Positions 8,103 through 18,951 of a DNA stretch of 64,000 nucleotides are shown here, in pieces. The position numbers were made by a program, and so were the translations under genes. The notes under the pieces are model-generated. The model was not told where the DNA came from and ran no database searches. It was given only the letters and a program-made list of their open reading frames with translations. Origin of the DNA: Halomonas organivorans (GTDB taxonomy: Bacteria > Pseudomonadota > Gammaproteobacteria > Pseudomonadales > Halomonadaceae); contig NZ_JACHXM010000005.1 of assembly GCF_014192055.1 (NCBI RefSeq), forward strand, positions 101,935 to 165,934. The letters run 5' to 3'. Numbering within the stretch: position 1 is the stretch's first letter; each line of letters begins with the position of its first letter.

Positions 8103-8409
8103 TCTCCCTCCGGCGAGCCGCCCCTTGGCTTGCCCTCATTCCCATCGCTGGTGCTGGTTTGTTCGGAAATGAACACTGGCGAACATTTCGACGATATTCA
8201 TCCCCGTAGCGCTACGAAACCGCCGCTTTGACCAAAGTTCAATGCGCAGATAAAAATACCTTTAAACAATGACTTGGGTTGGCGCCTTCGCGAATCCTTG
8301 GGCTCGGCTCAAGATTTTCGGTTATTTACATTTGTGGTCGTATTCGAATCTCGGCTAGGGTGCTTTCCATGAGCATGGAATACCGTCAATAACAACAGCC
8401 GAGAACCGT
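8103..8409 (+). promoter_or_regulatory. Long upstream region of the glp operon
   Basis: About 300 non-coding bases precede glpS and are AT-richer than their surroundings. The region holds a GlpR-like operator at 8160-8175, a degenerate neighbour (GCGAACATTTCGACGATATTC, roughly 8179-8199), and a sigma70-like promoter TTGACC (8228-8233), 17 bases, TAAAAA (8251-8256). A further weak pair is TTGTGG-18-TAGGGT nearer the gene. No open reading frame is convincing here. Confidence 0.5.
8160..8175 (+). promoter_or_regulatory. GlpR-like operator
   Basis: TGTTCGGAAATGAACA is a perfect TGTTC-N6-GAACA dyad. It matches the core of the E. coli GlpR operator (TGTTCG, AT-rich centre, CGAACA), including the spacing. 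GlpR is a DeoR-family repressor relieved by glycerol-3-phosphate. No glpR gene lies in the window. The site is about 50 bases upstream of the best -35 box. Confidence 0.55.
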
Positions 8410-9498
8410 ATGTCCCTGATCCTTGAACACATTGATCGCGTGGTCGGCGGTGAGACGCATATCGATGATGTCAGCCTCGAACTTCGTCCGGGCTCGTTCA
8501 ACGTCCTGCTGGGACGAACCCTGTCCGGCAAGACCTCACTGATGCGCCTCATGGCGGGGCTCGATACCCCGACCCGCGGGCGAGTGCTGATGGATGGCCA
8601 GGACGTCACCAGGCGTTCGGTGCGCCAGCGCAACGTCTCGATGGTCTACCAGCAATTCATCAACTACCCGAGTCTCAGCGTCTACGACAACATCGCTTCT
8701 CCCCTGAGGCAGGCCAAGGTCGAGCGCCGCGAGATCGATCGACGCGTGCGCGAAGTGGCCGAGATGCTGCATATCGAGCCATTCCTGGATCGCCTGCCGC
8801 TGGAGCTCTCGGGAGGGCAGCAGCAGCGCACCGCCATGGGGCGGGCACTGGTCAAGGACGCCGATATCGTCCTCTTCGACGAGCCGCTGGTGAACCTCGA
8901 CTACAAGCTTCGCGAGGAATTCCGCGAGGAGCTGCGGTCGGTTTTCAGCGAGCGCAACTGCATCGCCGTCTATGCCACGACCGAGCCTGCCGAAGCGCTG
9001 GCGCTGGGTGGCAATACCGCGGTCCTCCATGAAGGCCGGCTACTCCAGTACGGCCGAACCGAGGATGTCTACCACCGTCCTCGGGACATCTCGACCGCAG
9101 AGATGTTTTCCGAACCGCCGATCAACATCCTGCATGGGATCGTCTCCGGCGCCGAGGTCACCTTCGACAAGAGGCTGCACTTTCCGCTCAATGACGATCT
9201 GCGTTCGCTGCCGCCCGGCGAATACCGCTTCGGCGTTCGGGCCTCGCATATCTCTCTGGTTCCCCAGGCCGAGGACGATATCGCCGTGCAGATGATCGTC
9301 GATCTGGCCGAGATCAGCGGTTCCGAGACCTTCCTGCATGTCCGTAGCGAGCTATTCCACCTGACGGTGCATCTGGAGGGAGTCCACGAGTATCCGGTCG
9401 ACGCCCCCGTCACCCTCTACTTCCCGACCCACAAGGTGTATGCCTTCGATCGGCAAGGTGCCGTGGTGCATATCCCGACGCATCTGGGAGGCATCTGA
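8410..9498 (+). CDS. glpS: GlpS, glycerol ABC importer ATPase 1
   Basis: A 362-residue ABC ATPase of the MalK-like group with a C-terminal regulatory TOBE-type domain. Walker A is GRTLSGKTS (residues 35-43), Q-loop VYQQF (Gln81), the signature LSGGQ (133-137) is perfect and Walker B is DIVLFDEP (152-159). The H-loop histidine is missing: YATTEPAEAL has Thr191 where YVTHDQAEAL is normal. The partner GlpT has the opposite defect, so the two should form one good composite ATP site and one degenerate site. First gene of glpSTPQUV, an importer described for glycerol uptake in Rhizobium leguminosarum. The substrate here, glycerol or a close relative, is inferred from that gene order and from glpD. 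Confidence 0.87.
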   Translation: MSLILEHIDRVVGGETHIDDVSLELRPGSFNVLLGRTLSGKTSLMRLMAGLDTPTRGRVLMDGQDVTRRSVRQRNVSMVYQQFINYPSLSVYDNIASPLRQAKVERREIDRRVREVAEMLHIEPFLDRLPLELSGGQQQRTAMGRALVKDADIVLFDEPLVNLDYKLREEFREELRSVFSERNCIAVYATTEPAEALALGGNTAVLHEGRLLQYGRTEDVYHRPRDISTAEMFSEPPINILHGIVSGAEVTFDKRLHFPLNDDLRSLPPGEYRFGVRASHISLVPQAEDDIAVQMIVDLAEISGSETFLHVRSELFHLTVHLEGVHEYPVDAPVTLYFPTHKVYAFDRQGAVVHIPTHLGGI

Positions 9499-9499
9499 C

Positions 9500-10600
9500 A
9501 TGGCCGAGATTACCCTGAAATCCCTGGCCCACACCTATTCGCCCGACCCCCGGTCGCCCGAGGACTATGCCATCCGCGAGATGGATCACGTCTGGCATCA
9601 GGGCGGTGCCTATGCGCTGCTCGGTCCCTCGGGATGCGGCAAGTCGACGCTGCTCAACATCATCTCCGGCCTGCTGGAGCCCTCGAGCGGTGACGTGCTG
9701 TTCGACGGCGAGCGGGTCAATGCCCTGCCGCCGGAAGCCCGGAACATTGCCCAGGTTTTCCAGTTCCCCGTCATCTACGACACCATGACCGTCTACGACA
9801 ACCTGGCCTTCCCGCTGCGCAACGTGAAAACGCCGGAAAGCCGGGTGCACGAAAGGGTCATGGAAGTGGCCGACGTTCTCGAGTTGACCTCGCAGCTCAA
9901 GCGCAAGGCCAGGAACCTGACCGCCGACGAGAAGCAGAAGGTCTCGATGGGGCGTGGCCTGGTGAGGGATGACGTATCGGCCATCCTCTTCGACGAGCCG
10001 CTCACGGTGATCGATCCGCAGCTCAAGTGGAAGCTGCGCCGCAAGTTGAAGGAGATCCATCAGCGCTTCGAGATCACCATGGTCTACGTCACCCACGACC
10101 AGCTCGAGGCTTCCACCTTCGCCGACAAGATTGCGGTGATGTACGAGGGACAGGTGGTGCAGTTCGGGACGCCCCGTGAGCTGTTCGAAACGCCCAACCA
10201 TACCTTCGTCGGCTACTTCATCGGCAGTCCCGGGATGAACTTCTTCGACGTCTCGCTGCGTGAGGGGCGGGTGATGACGGACGGCGCCGAGCTCAGCGTA
10301 GGCTCCGGGGTCAGCCGAGCCATCGCCGGCGCCCGCTCGCACAACGTCAAGCTGGGCATTCGCCCCGAATTCGTCGAGGTACACGATACGCCGGTCGAGG
10401 GAGGCATGGAGGCGACGGTGGAGCATGCCCAGGACCTGGGCACCTACTCGATCCTCTATCTGCGGCTGGGCGATACCGCCCTCAAGGCCCGTATCGGGGA
10501 AGATCAGGCCGTTCCTGCCGACCGCGCCTATCTGCGCTTTCCCAACCAACGCCTCGGCCTGTACGTCGACGAATATCGCGTGGAGATCGATCATGCATAA
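9500..10600 (+). CDS. glpT: GlpT-type ABC importer ATPase 2 (not the E. coli GlpT antiporter)
   Basis: This 366-residue ATPase follows glpS by one base. Walker A GPSGCGKST (42-50), Q-loop VFQF (Gln88), Walker B AILFDE (161-166) and the H-loop His199 (YVTHDQLEAS) are intact. The ABC signature is lost: LTADEKQK stands at 140-147 where LSGGQQQR is expected. With GlpS supplying LSGGQ, the Walker/H site of GlpT can be completed in a heterodimer. A C-terminal TOBE-like domain follows (about 240-360). The start at MAEITLKSL was chosen because it abuts the glpS stop. The symbol follows the rhizobial glpSTPQUV naming. Confidence 0.87.
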   Translation: MAEITLKSLAHTYSPDPRSPEDYAIREMDHVWHQGGAYALLGPSGCGKSTLLNIISGLLEPSSGDVLFDGERVNALPPEARNIAQVFQFPVIYDTMTVYDNLAFPLRNVKTPESRVHERVMEVADVLELTSQLKRKARNLTADEKQKVSMGRGLVRDDVSAILFDEPLTVIDPQLKWKLRRKLKEIHQRFEITMVYVTHDQLEASTFADKIAVMYEGQVVQFGTPRELFETPNHTFVGYFIGSPGMNFFDVSLREGRVMTDGAELSVGSGVSRAIAGARSHNVKLGIRPEFVEVHDTPVEGGMEATVEHAQDLGTYSILYLRLGDTALKARIGEDQAVPADRAYLRFPNQRLGLYVDEYRVEIDHA

Positions 10601-11477
10601 AGTCCAGAACAACCGCGCCTGGTGGTTGATCCTGCCCATGCTCTTGCTGGTGGCTTTCTCGGCCATCATTCCGCTGATGACCGTGGTCAACTATTCGGTC
10701 CAGGACGTCTTCGACGCCAACACCCGGTACTTCACCGGTACCGAGTGGTTCCGGGAAATGCTCAACGATCCCGATCTTCATGCGGCGGTGCTGCGCCAGT
10801 TCGCCTTCTCGCTGACGGTGCTGGCCATCGAGGTGCCGCTGGGTATCGGCATCGCCCTGCTCATGCCCAAGAAGGGTTGGCAGGCGTCCGCGGTACTGAT
10901 CCTGGTCACCATGCCGCTGCTGATTCCCTGGAACGTGGTGGGCAGCATCTGGCAGATCTTCACCCGGGGAGACATCGGCCTGATGGGCTGGAGCCTGCGG
11001 GAGCTGGGCTACGAATACAACATCACGGCGAGCCCCGTGGATGCCTGGCTGACCATCGTCCTGATGGACGTCTGGCACTGGACGCCGCTGATCGCCCTGT
11101 TGTGCTACAGCGGGCTGCGCTCGATTCCCGATGCGTATTACCAGGCGGCACGGATCGACAGGGCATCCCGATGGGCCGTGTTCCGCTTCATCCAGCTGCC
11201 GAAGCTGACCAACGTGCTGGTGATCGGGATCCTGCTGCGCTTCATGCACTCCTTCATGATCTATGCCGAGCCCTTCGTTCTCACCGGAGGGGGCCCCGGC
11301 AGTTCGACGACCTTCCTGAGCCAGTCGCTGACCACCATGGCGATCGGCCAGCAGGATCTCGGCCCCTCGGCGGCGTTCTCGCTGATCTACTTCCTGATCA
11401 TCCTGCTCGTCAGCTGGGTGTTCTACACCGCCATCATGAACATGCAAAAAGACAACAAGAAGCAAGGGGAGGCCTGA
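10593..11477 (+). CDS. glpP: GlpP, glycerol ABC importer permease 1
   Basis: A 294-residue MalF-type permease with six predicted membrane helices. The EAA loop reads YYQAARIDRASRWAVFRFIQ. The ATG overlaps the last 8 bases of glpT, so expression is translationally coupled. A second permease gene follows at once, as expected for a heterodimeric channel. Confidence 0.88.
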   Translation: MHKVQNNRAWWLILPMLLLVAFSAIIPLMTVVNYSVQDVFDANTRYFTGTEWFREMLNDPDLHAAVLRQFAFSLTVLAIEVPLGIGIALLMPKKGWQASAVLILVTMPLLIPWNVVGSIWQIFTRGDIGLMGWSLRELGYEYNITASPVDAWLTIVLMDVWHWTPLIALLCYSGLRSIPDAYYQAARIDRASRWAVFRFIQLPKLTNVLVIGILLRFMHSFMIYAEPFVLTGGGPGSSTTFLSQSLTTMAIGQQDLGPSAAFSLIYFLIILLVSWVFYTAIMNMQKDNKKQGEA

Positions 11478-11478
11478 G

Positions 11479-12372
<894 letters not shown>

Positions 12373-12384
12373 GGAGGGTATGAC

Positions 12385-12657
12385 ATGGAATGGATGGTCT
12401 GGACCACTCCCACGACGATCTTCTTTTCGGTCATTGCGGCGATGCTCGCCGGGATGACGGCCTGGGAAGTCGCCTCGCCATCGATCGAGCGCAAGGGCTT
12501 CCTGCCGATTGCCACTACGCGTGGAGACCGGCTGTTCATCGGCCTGCTGTCTGCCGCCTACATCCACCTGATGGTAGTGGGGTTCACGCCACTGAGTCTC
12601 TGGCTGGCGCTGGGCATTTCCGTTCTCTGGGCGCTCATCCTGATGCGCTGGGGCTGA
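12385..12657 (+). CDS. glpU: GlpU, small membrane protein (DUF2160)
   Basis: A 90-residue protein with two predicted membrane segments (about 8-28 and 50-85) around a short conserved loop, AWEVASPSIERKGFLPIATT. This is the DUF2160 family, which occurs specifically in glpSTPQUV loci; its role in transport is unknown. It lies 12 bases after glpQ with an AGGAGG ribosome site. Confidence 0.82.
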   Translation: MEWMVWTTPTTIFFSVIAAMLAGMTAWEVASPSIERKGFLPIATTRGDRLFIGLLSAAYIHLMVVGFTPLSLWLALGISVLWALILMRWG

Positions 12658-12714
12658 TAGAAGTAGATGGAACCGAACGTTCAAGGACGAACGAACATCA
12701 ACGAAGAGGTCTAT

Positions 12715-14457
<1,743 letters not shown>

Positions 14458-14566
14458 ACGGGAGCCCGTCGAGCTCGGCCGACGTCGAGCTTGACGGGGC
14501 CTGCCTGTTCCCGCTCCAGAGCGGGACGAGAACACGAGTGTTAACGGTTGCCTGAACGGGACCCAG

Positions 14567-14594
14567 GCCCCGCTCGGCATGCTCCGGGCGGGGC
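14567..14594 (+). terminator. Hairpin between glpV and glpD
   Basis: GCCCCGC ... GCGGGGC forms a 7-bp stem, with an inner CGG/CCG extension, followed by TTCTTGCTTCC. It lies 25 bases before the glpD ATG. It could be a partial terminator or an mRNA stabiliser that keeps GlpV in excess over GlpD. Confidence 0.5.
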
Positions 14595-14619
14595 TTCTTG
14601 CTTCCAAGAAGGGCCAGAC

Positions 14620-16266
14620 ATGCAATTACGGCAGAACAATCTTCGCAAGCTACCCGAGCAGGTCTTCGATGTCCTGGTCATCGGCGGCGGAATCAATGGC
14701 GCGTCGGCGGCCGCTGCGCTCAGCGGCAAGGGCGCCAGGGTCGCACTGATCGACCGCGGCGACTTCGCCGGCTGCACCAGCATGCAATCGTCCAACCTGG
14801 TGTGGGGTGGCATCAAGTATATGGAAAGCGGCGATTTCGCGCTGGTGCGAAAGCTGTGCAAGAGTCGCAACCATCTCATCAAGAGCTATCCATCGACGGT
14901 CCAGGAGATTCGTTTCCTGACCACCATCAACCGAGGATTCCGCCATCACCCCCTGTACCCCTGGGCCGGCACCTGGCTCTACTGGCTGATGGGCAACGGA
15001 TTCACCCGCCGACCGAACTTCCTCCGGGCGCGCGACATCAAGGCCCGGGAGCCGATCATCGCGACAGAACACGCCAGCGGTGGCTTCGAATACTCCGACG
15101 CCTATCTTCACGACAACGATGCACGCTTCGTCTTCAATTTCGTGCGCAGCGCGCTGGATTTCGGCACCGTGGCCGCCAACTATGTCGAGTCACTGGGCGC
15201 CAGGCGAGAGGGCGATCACTGGGTCACCGAGGTCGAGGATCGCATCGACGGCAGCCGTTTCGCGATTCGCTCGAAAGTGCTGATCAATGCCGCCGGCCCC
15301 TGGGTCGACCGGCACAATGAACTCTCGGGCCAGCGGACCGGGCACCGGCATGTCTTCTCCAAGGGCATTCACCTGATCGTGCCGCGGCTGACCGAGCATC
15401 GCCGGGTGCTGGCCTTCTTCGCCGACGACGGGCGGCTGTTCTTCGTGATCCCCATGGGCGCCCGCACCTGTATCGGCACCACCGACACGCGGGTCGAGTC
15501 TCCAGAGGTCGGCATCACCCAGCAAGACGTGACCTTCGTACTCGACAACATCAACAAGCGCCTGTCGCTGGACAAGCCGCTCACCGAGGCCGATATCATC
15601 GCGACCCGCTGCGGTGTCCGGCCGTTGGCGGTAAAGCCCGGCAACGGGGGCGAGCGCGACTTTCTCAACCTGTCCCGCAAGCATGCCATCGACGTCGACT
15701 CGCAGACGCGTCACCTGAGCATCTTCGGCGGCAAGCTGACGGACTGCCTGAACGTCGGCGAGGAAGTGGTGGAGGAGGTGCGTCGGCTCGGGATCGAATG
15801 CCCCTATCCGGAAGTGCGCTGGTACGGCGAGCCCGGGGCGTCGCTGCGCGAGACGTTCATGCACCAGGCCCGCCTGATGGCGCTCGACACCATGACCGCG
15901 GCGGGCGCCTCCGAGCCCTTGAGCACGCGGCTGTGGCGTCGCTATGGCACCCAGGCACTGGAGCTGCTCGAGGACATTCGCCAGGATCCCCGCCAGGGCG
16001 AGGTCCTCATCGAAGGCACCGAGTACCTGCGTGGCGAGCTCAAGCTGACCCGTCGCCGCGAAATGGTCACTCGACTCGAGGACTTCCTGCGCCGTCGCTC
16101 CAAGATCTCGCTGGTGGTGCCGGAAGAGGTCATCCGCACCTCGCCGGGACTTCGCGAAGCCTGCGATATCCTGTTCGGCGACCAGGCTCAGGCGCGCCTG
16201 GACGAGTATTTTGCCGCGACGACGCGCGATGGTGCCGATGCCGCGATGGGGGAGAAAATGTCCTGA
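14620..16266 (+). CDS. glpD: Aerobic glycerol-3-phosphate dehydrogenase
   Basis: A 548-residue FAD enzyme that oxidises sn-glycerol-3-phosphate to dihydroxyacetone phosphate and passes electrons to quinone at the inner membrane. The FAD-binding motif VLVIGGGINGASAAAA is at residues 14-29, followed by the GlpD block SSNLVWGGIKYMES. The C-terminal cap domain (about 390-530) is present. Its place behind the importer suggests imported glycerol is phosphorylated by a GlpK encoded elsewhere and then oxidised here; no glpK is in the window. Confidence 0.93.
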   Translation: MQLRQNNLRKLPEQVFDVLVIGGGINGASAAAALSGKGARVALIDRGDFAGCTSMQSSNLVWGGIKYMESGDFALVRKLCKSRNHLIKSYPSTVQEIRFLTTINRGFRHHPLYPWAGTWLYWLMGNGFTRRPNFLRARDIKAREPIIATEHASGGFEYSDAYLHDNDARFVFNFVRSALDFGTVAANYVESLGARREGDHWVTEVEDRIDGSRFAIRSKVLINAAGPWVDRHNELSGQRTGHRHVFSKGIHLIVPRLTEHRRVLAFFADDGRLFFVIPMGARTCIGTTDTRVESPEVGITQQDVTFVLDNINKRLSLDKPLTEADIIATRCGVRPLAVKPGNGGERDFLNLSRKHAIDVDSQTRHLSIFGGKLTDCLNVGEEVVEEVRRLGIECPYPEVRWYGEPGASLRETFMHQARLMALDTMTAAGASEPLSTRLWRRYGTQALELLEDIRQDPRQGEVLIEGTEYLRGELKLTRRREMVTRLEDFLRRRSKISLVVPEEVIRTSPGLREACDILFGDQAQARLDEYFAATTRDGADAAMGEKMS

Positions 16267-16365
16267 GCGGTGGCTCGCGCCCTGGCGTCCCGGGGCGTCG
16301 AGCGGCGGAGGCTGCTAGAATGCCGCGCTGTTTTCCCCAACCCCTGGCCTTCCTGGAGCCTTGAC

Positions 16366-17607
16366 ATGAGCGACAACACGGCGGCTGCCACCGCCCCGGC
16401 CGAATCACCGCTTCGCACCCTGATCGTCGGCGCCCAGATGCTGTTCGTGGCCTTCGGGTCGCTGGTGCTGGTGCCGCTGCTGACCGGCCTCGACCCCAAC
16501 GTGGCGCTGTTCACTGCCGGCCTCGGCACCCTGGTGTTTCATGCCGTGACCCGCAACAGCGTGCCGGTCTTCCTGGCCTCGTCGTTCGCTTTCATCGCGC
16601 CCATCCAGGGCTCGGTAGCGAGCTTCGGGATATCCGCGACCCTCGGCGGGCTGTTGGCCGCCGGCCTGGTCTACGTGCTGATCTCGCAGGTGGTGCGCCT
16701 CAAGGGTACCGTCTGGCTGCACTACCTGTTGCCGCCGGTGGTGGTGGGCCCGGTGATCATGGTCATCGGCCTGGCCCTGGCGCCGGTGGCGGTGGACATG
16801 GCCACCGGAGGCACCAGCGACGCCATCGGCTACGGCCGGGCCATGGTGCTGTCCATGGCCAGCCTGCTGGTGACCCTGGTGCTGGCGGTATTCGGCCGCG
16901 GCCTGATCCGGCTGATCCCGATCCTCGGCGGCATCGCTACCGGCTATGCGCTGGCCGCGCTGATGGGCGTGGTGGATTATTCCCCGGTGCGCGAGGCGGC
17001 CTGGCTGGCGCTGCCCGAGTTCGTGACGCCGAGTTTTCACTGGGCCGCGGTGCTGTTCATGATCCCGGTGGCCATCGCGCCGGCGGTGGAACATATCGGC
17101 GACATGATCGCCATCGGCTCGGTGACCCGCCGCAACTACCTCGAGAAGCCCGGGCTGCACCGCACCCTGCTGGGCGATGGCCTGGCCACCAGCGTGGCGG
17201 CGCTGTTCGGCGGGCCGCCCAACACGACCTATTCCGAGGTCACCGGGGCGGTGACCCTGACCCGTGCCTTCAATCCCCGGATCATGGTGGTCACCGCGGT
17301 GATCGCCGTGCTGCTGTCGTTCCTCGGCAAGCTCGGTGCCGTACTGCAGACCATCCCCGGGCCGGTGATGGGCGGCATCATGACGCTGCTGTTCGGCTCC
17401 ATCGCGGTGGTCGGCATGAACACCCTGGTGCGGGCCGGCAAGCCGCTGACCGCGCCGCGCAACCTGGTGGTGGTGTCGTTGATCCTGGTGTTCGGCATCG
17501 GTGGCATGCAGCTCGGCGGCGGGCAGTTCACCCTGCAGGGCGTCGGCCTGGCGGCGCTGGTGGGCATCCTGCTCAACGCCATCCTGCCCAGGGCCGACGA
17601 GGACTGA
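16366..17607 (+). CDS. uraA: Uracil permease, NCS2 family
   Basis: A 413-residue uracil:proton symporter with about 14 membrane segments. It belongs to the UraA/PyrP branch: the signature GGPPNTTYSEVTGAVTLT and the preceding AIAPAVEHIGDMIAIG are diagnostic. Start at MSDNTAAATAP, about 45 bases after a TAGAAT -10-like box (16316-16321). Working with Upp (7437), it would let the cell use external uracil. Confidence 0.92.
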   Translation: MSDNTAAATAPAESPLRTLIVGAQMLFVAFGSLVLVPLLTGLDPNVALFTAGLGTLVFHAVTRNSVPVFLASSFAFIAPIQGSVASFGISATLGGLLAAGLVYVLISQVVRLKGTVWLHYLLPPVVVGPVIMVIGLALAPVAVDMATGGTSDAIGYGRAMVLSMASLLVTLVLAVFGRGLIRLIPILGGIATGYALAALMGVVDYSPVREAAWLALPEFVTPSFHWAAVLFMIPVAIAPAVEHIGDMIAIGSVTRRNYLEKPGLHRTLLGDGLATSVAALFGGPPNTTYSEVTGAVTLTRAFNPRIMVVTAVIAVLLSFLGKLGAVLQTIPGPVMGGIMTLLFGSIAVVGMNTLVRAGKPLTAPRNLVVVSLILVFGIGGMQLGGGQFTLQGVGLAALVGILLNAILPRADED

Positions 17608-17651
17608 TTCGCGTGCGGGACCCGTTGCGGTCCGGGGGTTGGCAACGAGGG

Positions 17652-17692
17652 CGTATGGGTCTACATTCTGTTGGAATGTAGAAATTCATACG
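17652..17692. promoter_or_regulatory. Nested dyad upstream of gcdH, probable operator
   Basis: An 8-bp perfect inverted repeat, CTACATTC (17661-17668) and GAATGTAG (17674-17681), is enclosed by a second one, CGTATG (17652-17657) and CATACG (17687-17692). It ends 11 bases before the gcdH ATG and is AT-richer than its surroundings. It looks like a regulator site or a leader hairpin. No regulator gene is adjacent. Confidence 0.6.
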
Positions 17693-17703
17693 GAGCGTCC
17701 AGC

Positions 17704-18885
17704 ATGAGCCAGATCACCCCCATGACCTGGGATGACCCCTTTCGCCTCATCGACCAGCTCGACGGCGACGAGCGCCTGGTGCAGCAGACGGCCCACGACT
17801 ACTGCCAGGAGCAGCTGCTCCCCCGGGTGCTGGAGGCCAATCGGCACGAGCGATTCGATCGCGAGATCATGACCGAGATGGGAGATCTCGGTCTGCTGGG
17901 CGCGACCATCGACGGCTACGGCTGTGCCGGCATGAACTATGTCAGCTACGGGCTGATCGCCCGCGAGGTCGAGCGGGTCGATTCCGGGTATCGCAGCGCC
18001 ATGAGCGTGCAGTCCAGCCTGGTGATGTATCCCATCCATGCCTTCGGCAGCGAGGCGCAGAAAGCGCGCTATCTGCCGAAGCTGGCCAGCGGCGAGTGGG
18101 TCGGTGCCTTTGGGCTCACCGAACCCGATCACGGCTCCGACCCCGGTGCCATGTCGACCCGCGCCGTGCGCACCGAGGGCGGCTGGCGACTCAACGGCAC
18201 CAAGACCTGGATCACCAACGCGCCGATCGCCGATGTCTTCGTGGTCTGGGCCCGGGACGAGGAGGGCGTGATCCGCGGCTTCGTGCTGGAGAAAGGCATG
18301 GCGGGGCTGACCGCGCCCAAGATCGACGGCAAGTTCAGTCTGCGGGCCTCGGTGACCGGCCAGATCGTGCTGCAAGACGTGGAGGTCGGCGACGAGGCGC
18401 GGCTTCCCGACGTTACCGGCCTCAAGGGGCCCTTCTCGTGCCTCAATCGCGCCCGCTTCGGCATCGCCTGGGGCAGCATGGGCGCCGCCGAGGCCTGCTG
18501 GCATGCCGCCCGGCAGTACACCCTCGACCGCCGGCAGTTCGGCCGCCCGCTGGCCGCCAACCAGCTGATCCAGAAGAAGCTCGCCGACATGCAGACCGAG
18601 ATCGCGCTCGGCCTGCAGGCCGCGCTGCGAGTGGGGCGGATGATCGATGCCGGCCAGCTGGTGCCCGAGACCATCTCGCTGATCAAGCGCAACAACTGCG
18701 GCAAGGCGCTGGATATCGCGCGCATGGCCCGCGACATGCACGGCGGCAACGGCATCAGCGACGAGTACCATGTGATTCGCCATGTCATGAACCTCGAGGC
18801 GGTCAACACCTACGAGGGTACCCATGACATTCATGCGCTGATCCTGGGGCGGGCGCAGACCGGCCTCCAGGCGTTCACCGGCTGA
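17704..18885 (+). CDS. gcdH: Glutaryl-CoA dehydrogenase
   Basis: A 393-residue acyl-CoA dehydrogenase that oxidises and decarboxylates glutaryl-CoA to crotonyl-CoA, late in lysine, hydroxylysine and tryptophan breakdown. The catalytic base is Glu371 in [20 protein letters not shown], which is almost identical to the human enzyme's region. [14 protein letters not shown] and [19 protein letters not shown] are the FAD/substrate blocks. The ATG follows CGGAG; upstream codons would run into the dyad. A CoA-transferase gene lies 66 bases downstream. Confidence 0.95.
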   Translation: MSQITPMTWDDPFRLIDQLDGDERLVQQTAHDYCQEQLLPRVLEANRHERFDREIMTEMGDLGLLGATIDGYGCAGMNYVSYGLIAREVERVDSGYRSAMSVQSSLVMYPIHAFGSEAQKARYLPKLASGEWVGAFGLTEPDHGSDPGAMSTRAVRTEGGWRLNGTKTWITNAPIADVFVVWARDEEGVIRGFVLEKGMAGLTAPKIDGKFSLRASVTGQIVLQDVEVGDEARLPDVTGLKGPFSCLNRARFGIAWGSMGAAEACWHAARQYTLDRRQFGRPLAANQLIQKKLADMQTEIALGLQAALRVGRMIDAGQLVPETISLIKRNNCGKALDIARMARDMHGGNGISDEYHVIRHVMNLEAVNTYEGTHDIHALILGRAQTGLQAFTG

Positions 18886-18951
18886 GGTTTACAAACTACT
18901 GCGCTCGTGACGTTTGCAAGAGCCTTTCCAAGTACGTTGCAAGGAACCGAT

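Noticed and set aside
8440..8540. Apparent loss of Walker A in GlpS
   Set aside because: GRTLSGKTS looks odd but fits GxxxxGK[ST]. Only the H-loop of GlpS is really defective.
10425..10592. Upstream in-frame extension of GlpP inside glpT
   Set aside because: It lies wholly within the coding region of glpT. The ATG at 10593 gives the normal permease N terminus and an 8-base coupling overlap.
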